In this document: positions 44,195-50,121 of the stretch, piece after piece
How positions within the stretch are numbered: the stretch's first letter is position 1
Layout: the number at the start of each line of letters is the position of its first letter
Notes under the pieces: generated by a model
Told to the model about the DNA's origin: nothing
Database searches by the model: none
Seen by the model: only the letters and a program-made list of their open reading frames with translations
IMG/VR virus record: IMGVR_UViG_3300001373_000002
Location: 1 to 64,000 of that record
Length of the DNA stretch: 64,000 bases
Reading direction: 5' to 3' (one strand)
From: a virus
Program-made: the position numbers and the translations under genes

Positions 44195-44338
44195 CTATCT
44201 TCTCCTATTCTTTTTATTTTCCTTAATACACTCTTGAATCGTTTCTATTATTACAACTACAGCTCCTAGCGAAACTGCTACAGATAAAGCTACTACTATG
44301 CTTAAGAATAATTCTGTAAAAGTAGCTTTGTTTATCAT
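44195..44338 (-). CDS. Tiny membrane protein (47 residues)
   Basis: MINKATFTELFLSIVVALSV..., with one membrane segment (LFLSIVVALSVAVSLGAVVVII) and a basic tail (KENKKNRRR). The stop lies one base before the next ATG. There is no clear ribosome site, and the start codon overlaps the -10 box of a strong promoter (44337-44365), so its expression is uncertain although its composition matches its neighbours. Confidence 0.45.
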   Translation of the reverse strand: MINKATFTELFLSIVVALSVAVSLGAVVVIIETIQECIKENKKNRRR

Positions 44339-44365
44339 TGTAGCGTAATTAAATATATTTGTCAA
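44337..44365 (-). promoter_or_regulatory. Sigma-A type promoter (leftward)
   Basis: Minus strand: TTGACA (44360-44365), 17 bases, TACAAT (44337-44342). The -10 box ends on the first two bases of the 47-residue ORF start codon. It would drive the 35-residue protein and the guanylate kinase genes. Confidence 0.6.
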
Positions 44366-44516
44366 ATTTAGTTCCCTTGCCTTTCTCTGTGTCTTTATAT
44401 TTCTTTTCTTTTTCTTTCATTCCTCTTAAAGCCATCGTTAGTATAGTAGCTGGAATAATCATTGCGAATATTACAACTACCAATCTTGACGACATTTCTA
44501 ATAAATATTCTTGCAT
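44349..44516 (-). CDS. Tiny membrane protein (55 residues)
   Basis: MQEYLLEMSSRLVVVIF... with one membrane segment (LVVVIFAMIIPATILTMAL) and a Lys-rich cytoplasmic tail (MKEKEKKYKDTEKGKG). AAAGGAGGG stands right before the ATG at 44516. It follows the 77-residue gene. A longer open frame on another register in this interval is a shadow. Function unknown. Confidence 0.6.
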   Translation of the reverse strand: MQEYLLEMSSRLVVVIFAMIIPATILTMALRGMKEKEKKYKDTEKGKGTKFDKYI

Positions 44517-44531
44517 AAACCCTCCTTTTAA

Positions 44532-44765
44532 TTATCTTTCTAGTTCTACGATATTTGAAACTACTATCGTTATGTCGTCTTCGCAATTTTCAAAACAGCT
44601 TTTCTTTATTTCTTTAGGCAGCATCTTTACATATTCAATATTTATTGGAACATACATATTTCTTAGGAATATATTTCCGTCGCCGTTAATCATTTTTGTA
44701 TTATTTTTAAATGTGTAGTGTACAAGAAAATTTCTTCCTTTGTCCTGTTTACTCGTATCGTTCAT
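44532..44765 (-). CDS. Small hypothetical protein
   Basis: A 77-residue soluble protein with AAAGGAG upstream, first gene behind a perfect promoter (44800-44828), so it should be made strongly and early. The sequence (FLVHYTFKNNTKMINGDGNIFLRNMYVPINIEYVKMLP) suggests a small beta domain. No family recognised; a host-directed role is plausible from promoter strength only. Confidence 0.6.
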   Translation of the reverse strand: MNDTSKQDKGRNFLVHYTFKNNTKMINGDGNIFLRNMYVPINIEYVKMLPKEIKKSCFENCEDDITIVVSNIVELER

Positions 44766-44790
44766 TTTTTCTATCTCCTTTTTGTTTATT

Positions 44791-44828
44791 TATAATACTA
44801 TTATACATACTCTTCTTAGTATTGTCAA
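44791..44828 (-). promoter_or_regulatory. Perfect consensus promoter with palindromic -10 region
   Basis: Minus strand: TTGACA (44823-44828), 17 bases, TATAAT (44800-44805). The -10 box is part of a perfect 15-bp palindrome (TATAATAGTATTATA, 44791-44805), and the spacer contains ATACT-N6-AGTAT. This is the strongest promoter in the window; the two dyads are candidate operator sites. Confidence 0.85.
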
Positions 44829-44837
44829 TACCTAATT

Positions 44838-45200
44838 TTATAAAAATACACTTTTATCTGGTAGCGCCAAAGGGTTGTATTTGTTTAGTTTATTTATTGA
44901 TGTAACTTCGTAAAAAGTGCTGCCATCAATCGAAAACGTAATATTGATTATATCATCTGCACCATTTTCAAAAACGCTATATATTGATATTTTACCACTT
45001 TTCATTTTACCTATTGTCGCACTATCCACTTTCTTAACTATCCATTCTTGGGATTTTCTATATTCATAACATAAGCATATATACTCTACGTTATTGGCAT
45101 TTCTACATATAAACAATATAGGATGGTTGTCGTATTCCATAAGTGTTTCTGCGATATACAAATCTCCTATGTTATGAATACTTTCGAAATATTTCTTCAT
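44838..45200 (-). CDS. Hypothetical protein
   Basis: A 120-residue mixed protein (IGDLYIAETLMEYDNHPILFICRNANNVEYICLCYEY) that starts 7 bases after the phosphatase stop. The sequence looks like a single compact alpha/beta domain. No family firmly recognised. Confidence 0.55.
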   Translation of the reverse strand: MKKYFESIHNIGDLYIAETLMEYDNHPILFICRNANNVEYICLCYEYRKSQEWIVKKVDSATIGKMKSGKISIYSVFENGADDIINITFSIDGSTFYEVTSINKLNKYNPLALPDKSVFL

Positions 45201-45206
45201 TTACTA

Positions 45207-45848
45207 TTAATCCCTTTCGTCTTTATTTTTGTATTCAAATCTTATACTCGAAATTTCGTTATCGTCCATAATAATAGCACATAATCTACCACCAAATACA
45301 CATCCGTTATCAATACATATACAATTGTACTTAATATTAACTAAATTGTCTTCTACTGTAGTATGCCCATGCATGGTAAGACATTTGCGCTTAGAATCTA
45401 CATTTCTACTCCATAAAATATCATCTTTTGTATTTTCTTCTATATCTGGTTTTGATAGTGACGAGTGACACCAAACAATATCGCCATCTTTGAAATATAA
45501 AGGTAGACTTTTAATCGTGTGATACATCGCTTTATAACTCTGTCCGTTTTTATAAAAACTTCTCTTCGTTTTGTTACCGCCATTTGAAATCCAAGACTTA
45601 TCCACTTCGTTTACATAATCCAAAAACATCTGTTCGTGATTTCCTAACAGCCATATAAATTTGTCACTTTTGGCAATAATTCTAGTATTTATGATAAAAT
45701 TAAAAAGTTCATAACTATTACGTCCTCTGTCTATTACATCTCCAGTAATTATAAGTCTATCTTGTTGTGGATCATAATTTATTTTATCTAACAATGTCAT
45801 AAGTGTATAATAACATCCATGTATATCTCCGACTGTTATAGTTCTCAT
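45207..45848 (-). CDS. Lambda-type metallophosphatase (calcineurin-like)
   Basis: A 213-residue enzyme with every motif of lambda-type protein phosphatases: TVGDIHGCYYTL (6-17), GDVIDRGRNS, GNHEQM, WCHSSLS and MHGHTTV. These enzymes bind two metal ions and remove phosphate from Ser/Thr; members of this superfamily, including lambda phosphatase and the middle domain of bacterial Pnkp, also act on 2',3'-cyclic and 3' phosphates of RNA. Directly downstream of the kinase-HD gene (16 bases apart) and in the same operon as an RNA ligase, a role in RNA end healing is a serious option. AAAGGAG precedes the start. Confidence 0.88.
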   Translation of the reverse strand: MRTITVGDIHGCYYTLMTLLDKINYDPQQDRLIITGDVIDRGRNSYELFNFIINTRIIAKSDKFIWLLGNHEQMFLDYVNEVDKSWISNGGNKTKRSFYKNGQSYKAMYHTIKSLPLYFKDGDIVWCHSSLSKPDIEENTKDDILWSRNVDSKRKCLTMHGHTTVEDNLVNIKYNCICIDNGCVFGGRLCAIIMDDNEISSIRFEYKNKDERD

Positions 45849-45864
45849 ATTCTCTCCTTTTATT

Positions 45865-46791
45865 TTAATGCGAATTTACATCAGCGTCGTGTAATGTCAT
45901 AAGTTGTCTATATAAATCATAGCCTAACATATCTTGATACTTTTTATACGTTTTTTTATACTTCCAAGAATAAGGCATCATGTGTAAATTTACCAATGTA
46001 GATATATTAATTATTTCGCTATCAGAATATCCATCACGCAATTGCAAAATATCATAAGCTCCTACATTTTCATGGTTGTAATAGTGAGCATCACTGTCAA
46101 CTTCTCCTAAATGATTCAAAAATGTCTTAGTAAATGGTTTTCCGATATCATGCAACTTCGCAGCAACCACGACTAAATCTGAATCTTTTAGTAAATCACG
46201 ATTAGCGTACTTATTAATTACTTGCCATGACGTGTTGTACATATGCTTTCCAAGCGTGTCTTTGTGGTGTGAGTTTTCTTGGTCAAATCTGCATATCTCT
46301 TCTGTAAGAAAGTCTTTAATAGTTTTAGGCTTAAACGATATAGGCGTATGTATTTTAATATCATTCCACCCTTCATACATAGATGGAGTATTCCAATTAG
46401 TATACATCTTTTTTATTACATATTCTGGTACAATTCTATCTCTATTATTGTTATTTTTGATGCATTCTTCATAAGTATTATAGGCGATATGACATTCTTT
46501 GAATACCTCTAAATTATTTTTTCTAGCAAAAGAATCTAACTCTAACAAGAAAGCCATTCTCTTTTTTCTACAAATATTAGTTGCGTCATATACCACGTCT
46601 TTGCCATCTAATAATGTATTAAAAGTTCTTTCTTTCATAATCCTGAACACTTCTGTAGCATCTTTCTGCACCCTTTCGTCGCCATATAATTCTTCTCTTA
46701 TACTATCTGACGAATGAACGATTCCAGTAGCAGATTTAGCCAATGTAGACTTTCCACTAGCTGGCAATCCTACTAACATAGCAAATTTCAT
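45865..46791 (-). CDS. Polynucleotide kinase-like P-loop domain fused to HD phosphohydrolase
   Basis: Start at ATG 46791 behind AAAGGAGG. The 308-residue product has an N-terminal P-loop kinase of the T4 Pnk/AAA_33 type: GLPASGKST (8-16), SSDSIREELYGD, VVYDATN (67-73) and RKKRMAFL with the lid Arg. Residues 175-308 are an HD domain: LGKHMYNT, KLHDIGK with His214-Asp215, HYYNHE and LHDADV. The kinase would phosphorylate 5' ends of RNA or DNA; the HD domain may remove phosphates or cyclic phosphates. In T4 the partner domain is a HAD phosphatase, so the HD fusion is a different solution. It lies between C5 methyltransferase and phosphatase genes, in the RNA ligase operon. Confidence 0.85.
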   Translation of the reverse strand: MKFAMLVGLPASGKSTLAKSATGIVHSSDSIREELYGDERVQKDATEVFRIMKERTFNTLLDGKDVVYDATNICRKKRMAFLLELDSFARKNNLEVFKECHIAYNTYEECIKNNNNRDRIVPEYVIKKMYTNWNTPSMYEGWNDIKIHTPISFKPKTIKDFLTEEICRFDQENSHHKDTLGKHMYNTSWQVINKYANRDLLKDSDLVVVAAKLHDIGKPFTKTFLNHLGEVDSDAHYYNHENVGAYDILQLRDGYSDSEIINISTLVNLHMMPYSWKYKKTYKKYQDMLGYDLYRQLMTLHDADVNSH

Positions 46792-46824
46792 AATCAATCC
46801 TCCTTTAAACATCTTTTTATTTCA
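46789..46824. repeat. 36-bp direct repeat, copy B
   Basis: Matches 47769-47804 in 33 of 36 bases. It covers the start codon and ribosome site of the kinase-HD gene and the last codons of the C5 methyltransferase. Both copies encode the ending LKED-stop followed by the same ATG context. Confidence 0.85.
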
Positions 46825-47771
46825 ATAGCTATCCCTTTTATTACAGGTACGCATACAGAGTTTCCTGCTTGTTTATACAATCTAGCATCACTCATATCAT
46901 CTGGTAAAACATAATATTCAGGAAATCCTTGTGCATTAAAACATTCTCTTGGTGTCATTTTTCTAATACCATGCTTAGTCTTTATTAAGCAAACGTTATG
47001 TCCGCCTTCCCCTTGATTTGCCGTAAGAGTTGGCACAACTCCTGATCGATTTTTTCTTACATACTTCCTTCTCCACTGATATATTGCTGGATTTTCTGGT
47101 TCATCATTTTTCATCCCATCCACTAAAGCATCGTATATTTCGCCTTTATACTTACCTAATGTATAATAATACTTTTCGTCAACCTTGTTATTAAAATCGA
47201 TAATATCTTTTACTGTAGTTGTCAAATGGGTAGCAAGCGGCCAATGAAATTTTTCATAATCTTCTTCATCTCTAAATGCCACAATGTAAATTCTTTCTCT
47301 GTTCTGTGCTATGTTTCCATAATTCATCGCATTTAATACTTGATAAGTGTATTTATATCCAAGTATATCTAGTTGTTCACAAATCACTCTGAATGTATTT
47401 CCGTTATCATGTCCAACAAGATTTTTTACATTTTCAAAAAAAGCAAATCTTGGTTTCTTATCCTCTAGTATGCGTGTTAATTCAAAAAACAGCTCTCCAC
47501 GCCCTTTTTCATCTTCAAATCCTTTTCTGTATCCCGCAATAGAAAAAGACTGACATGGAAATCCAGCTAGCATAATATCAAAATCAGGTATTTCTTCACT
47601 TTTTACATCGCATATATCTCTCATGTCTACTTTTATATCAAAATTAAGTTCAAATGTCTTTGTTGGGTATAGATCGATTTCATTTGCATAAATAGTTTTA
47701 AAAATTTCTGCGCTTTCAAATCCACAGTCGATACCTCCTACGCCAGCAAAAAAAGATGCACACCTTAACAT
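46794..47771 (-). CDS. DNA (cytosine-5) methyltransferase
   Basis: Start at ATG 47771 behind AAAGGAGG. The 325-residue enzyme has the C5 methyltransferase motifs: FFAGVGGIDCGFE (I), GFPCQSFSIAGYR with the catalytic Cys (IV), FENVKNLV (VI), QNRERIYIVAF (VIII), a variable target-recognition region and the closing GNSVCVPV (X). It would methylate phage DNA against host restriction or change gene control. It has no restriction partner nearby. The gene is bordered on both sides by the same 36-bp sequence, as if inserted as a cassette between ligase and kinase genes. Confidence 0.95.
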   Translation of the reverse strand: MLRCASFFAGVGGIDCGFESAEIFKTIYANEIDLYPTKTFELNFDIKVDMRDICDVKSEEIPDFDIMLAGFPCQSFSIAGYRKGFEDEKGRGELFFELTRILEDKKPRFAFFENVKNLVGHDNGNTFRVICEQLDILGYKYTYQVLNAMNYGNIAQNRERIYIVAFRDEEDYEKFHWPLATHLTTTVKDIIDFNNKVDEKYYYTLGKYKGEIYDALVDGMKNDEPENPAIYQWRRKYVRKNRSGVVPTLTANQGEGGHNVCLIKTKHGIRKMTPRECFNAQGFPEYYVLPDDMSDARLYKQAGNSVCVPVIKGIAIEIKRCLKED

Positions 47772-47804
47772 AATCAATCCTCCTTTAAATACTTTTTTAT
47801 TTCA
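47769..47804. repeat. 36-bp direct repeat, copy A
   Basis: Matches 46789-46824 with three mismatches. It covers the end of the RNA ligase gene and the ribosome site and start of the C5 methyltransferase gene. Confidence 0.85.
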
Positions 47805-49051
47805 GACATCTTTATGTATTTTGGTGACTTGGTGTTTTCGTTTTGCTTTATATAATTAACGCTCTTCCCAAGATGTCTTCTTATTACATATTTTGCAATG
47901 CTTTTATCTACATTATTTCTTACATAAATCATAAAATCTTTAGTGTTGTCAGTGCTGCGAATTGCATCGGTGATACTTCTATCCACATCTTCGTTTATTG
48001 TATAAAGATATCTAAACACAATGTCTGATATATATCCAACTCTATGCTTATACGCCGCTGGTACTTTACTTATAAAATCGTCAAAATTGCCATCTCCTAT
48101 ACATTTAATTATAAGATTTACCGAAGATGACTTGTCTAGTATCTTGTGGATATTAACATAATCGTCATACTTTATCTTAACCTTAAATCCATCAATGTCT
48201 AGCACGAATCCTTCTGCTTCATTTGATCTTACATCTTTTAATGAATTAAAGACTTTATCTAATGTAGTATCAAAGAGTCTAGTAGACTTAACACTATATT
48301 GAGTTGCGAAACCTATTACGTCTTCATAAGAAAATTCTATTCCATTATTATTGTCTCTTATTCCGATTAAATACATTCCTTCGTATTCTTTCTTATAAAC
48401 AACTACATGTTGATCTTTTAATGATATATATTCAAATATAAACGTAAGACCAATGTTGCTTTTAATCATCTTCAAATAATTGTTGTCATTTTCAATCATA
48501 CTGTAAGCGTCTTCAAGTCGCCAAGAAGTCTTCCTATTTATGCTCATACTGCTTGCCATAACTAAATTATCATTATACCAAGTTGCAGTCATCATAGATC
48601 CGTCAAGCTTATCCGAGAATTCTACACTGTTAGCGTTTTCTATCATAGCTGAAATATTCTCATAACTAGTTTCGTCGCTCTCGTTGAGATTCCTAAATTT
48701 TCTAAATGGACAAAGTACAATTTCGTCAGATATTAAGTTTATAACTACTCCTCTACACTCTTTGTAAAATCCTCCATAAGAATCCCAGAATTTATCATAC
48801 TTATTTACTTCTTCTGAATTATTGAATACACTTGAATAATTTCCGTATCTTATAATCGCCAAATTATGATGATATGAAATTTGCAAATCTCTAAACAAGC
48901 AACGATATTCTTCTAAACCAAGTCTCTCTATCCAGTTCTCTATTATGGTATTACCTTCTAATGCTTTAAAATCAAAAGCATAGCCAAACCTTTTTACATA
49001 TTCATCTTTTATTTCTACTACTTTATTTAAAACTGCGTTCCAAGACTTCAT
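47774..49051 (-). CDS. T4 Rnl1-type RNA ligase
   Basis: A 425-residue nucleotidyltransferase of the RNA ligase family. Lys148 in SDKLDGSMMT is the predicted site of AMP attachment (motif I, KxDGS); further motifs are ECRGVVI (98-104), FIFEYIS (IIIa/IV region), EAEGFVLDIDGFKVKIK (IV-V). The C-terminal 110 residues are helical, as in Rnl1. Rnl1 enzymes seal 5'-phosphate to 3'-OH RNA ends, for example tRNAs cut by host anticodon nucleases. It is the first gene after a perfect promoter (49080-49108) and heads the operon with kinase-HD and phosphatase genes. Confidence 0.85.
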   Translation of the reverse strand: MKSWNAVLNKVVEIKDEYVKRFGYAFDFKALEGNTIIENWIERLGLEEYRCLFRDLQISYHHNLAIIRYGNYSSVFNNSEEVNKYDKFWDSYGGFYKECRGVVINLISDEIVLCPFRKFRNLNESDETSYENISAMIENANSVEFSDKLDGSMMTATWYNDNLVMASSMSINRKTSWRLEDAYSMIENDNNYLKMIKSNIGLTFIFEYISLKDQHVVVYKKEYEGMYLIGIRDNNNGIEFSYEDVIGFATQYSVKSTRLFDTTLDKVFNSLKDVRSNEAEGFVLDIDGFKVKIKYDDYVNIHKILDKSSSVNLIIKCIGDGNFDDFISKVPAAYKHRVGYISDIVFRYLYTINEDVDRSITDAIRSTDNTKDFMIYVRNNVDKSIAKYVIRRHLGKSVNYIKQNENTKSPKYIKMSEIKKYLKED

Positions 49052-49079
49052 AATTAACCTCCTTAATTATCATAAACAT

Positions 49080-49108
49080 ATTGTATCACATCACCGATGG
49101 TATGTCAA
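49080..49108 (-). promoter_or_regulatory. Strong sigma-A promoter of the RNA ligase operon
   Basis: Minus strand: TTGACA (49103-49108), 17 bases, TACAAT (49080-49085) with an extended TGA before the -10. ATGTGATACAATAT is shared with the promoter at 56617. CATC-ggt-GATG in the spacer is a possible small operator. Confidence 0.85.
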
Positions 49109-49118
49109 CACTTTATTC

Positions 49119-49158
49119 AAAAAAAAGATAAGAAAGCCAATTAAAACTTCCTCATCTT
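49119..49158 (-). terminator. Rho-independent terminator (leftward)
   Basis: On the minus strand a 12-bp stem (arms 49147-49158 and 49125-49136, two G-U pairs) with a 10-base loop is followed by eight U. It ends the NrdD-acetyltransferase unit just before the RNA ligase promoter. Confidence 0.88.
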
Positions 49159-49173
49159 CTATTTATACACTTA

Positions 49174-49668
49174 TTAGTAGCGATTAACATAATCTAATCT
49201 TGTAACTTCAAATACTTTCTTATCGTGAAATTCTCCATCGAGTAAGATATCTTCGTTTTTATAAACTCCAACAACTCTACCTCCAAAATTATTAACAATT
49301 CTTTCATATTTTTCTATAGCTGGATTTCTAGTGTAACATCCAAAATTAAGCTTATTAAACTTGAACTTCATAAATATATCATCAAATAATTTTAGTAGAT
49401 CTAGTCCAAACATAGGGTTGTCTGAAAAGTTTATAATAGACAATCCACTTGCATTATTTGTAGTTCTATCAATTTCATACGAAAAATATCCTATTACATT
49501 ACTATCTTTATCTATGCTTACAAATTCATGAGAACTCCATGTGTTTTCGCTGCATGTATATGACTTTCTGTAATTGCCACAAAACGCAAACATATATTTC
49601 AAATCTAGTCCAATATTTGTAAATAAATCTTTTAATTCTGATTCATATTTAGCAGCTATGTCAATCAT
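49174..49668 (-). CDS. GNAT-like acetyltransferase
   Basis: A 164-residue protein whose plan fits the GNAT fold: HEFVSIDKDSNVIGYFSYEID (strands 2-4), a central strand and GLDLLKLFDDIFMKFKFNKLNFGCYTRNPAIEKYERIV, where the NPAI-YER segment resembles the acetyl-CoA side helix, then NFGGRVVGVYKNEDILLDGEFHD. Target unknown; phage GNAT proteins often modify host proteins or toxins. It overlaps the zinc-finger gene by 8 bases, so the two are coupled. Confidence 0.7.
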   Translation of the reverse strand: MIDIAAKYESELKDLFTNIGLDLKYMFAFCGNYRKSYTCSENTWSSHEFVSIDKDSNVIGYFSYEIDRTTNNASGLSIINFSDNPMFGLDLLKLFDDIFMKFKFNKLNFGCYTRNPAIEKYERIVNNFGGRVVGVYKNEDILLDGEFHDKKVFEVTRLDYVNRY

Positions 49669-49873
49669 TATTGTCTCCCAATTCTATTTTATTTCTTTGT
49701 GCGATATTATAATCGTTAGCATGTTGAGAAAACACTTCTTTCCCACAACTATTACACAAGCAGATTTTACCATGATAATTATACTTTTCGCCATCGACCA
49801 CTGTATACATAAGTTTCCATATAGTAACATGCGTAACATCTTTTTTGCAATTACCACAAAATACTTTTCTCAT
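49661..49873 (-). CDS. Small zinc-finger protein
   Basis: A 70-residue protein with CGNCKK (6-9) and CNSCGKE (near 40) forming one zinc site, like the N-terminal ribbon of YgiT/MqsA-type proteins but without the DNA-binding half. AAGGAG precedes it. It is coupled to the acetyltransferase gene. Confidence 0.65.
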   Translation of the reverse strand: MRKVFCGNCKKDVTHVTIWKLMYTVVDGEKYNYHGKICLCNSCGKEVFSQHANDYNIAQRNKIELGDNND

Positions 49874-49886
49874 AAAAGTCTCCTTG

Positions 49887-50111
49887 CTATTTTATTTCAT
49901 TGAGTAATTTTAGTTTAATATGGCGCAACGCAAGGTCATATATTCCAAGATTCTTACATTCTTCAATTGGTATAGTTTTATATCTATCTCGCATTATGTT
50001 AACTCCAAGCCTAGTATTCCAGTTTTTATGACCGCCAGAAACTTTATCTTCTACATATATTTCGTATGCAACATCATATTCAACTCCATCGTGAAGTATT
50101 TTAATTTTCAT
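49887..50111 (-). CDS. Hypothetical protein
   Basis: A 74-residue protein started at ATG 50111 behind AGGAGG. It has an N-terminal strand-rich part (KIKILHDGVEYDVAYEIYVED) and a helical end (NLGIYDLALRHIKLKLLNEI). It lies between NrdD and the zinc-finger gene. No family recognised. Confidence 0.55.
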   Translation of the reverse strand: MKIKILHDGVEYDVAYEIYVEDKVSGGHKNWNTRLGVNIMRDRYKTIPIEECKNLGIYDLALRHIKLKLLNEIK

Positions 50112-50121
50112 ATACATCCTC

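Noticed and set aside
44395-44586. Arg-rich 63-residue frame on the minus strand
   Set aside because: It overlaps the well-started 55-residue membrane protein and 77-residue gene in another register and lacks a ribosome site.
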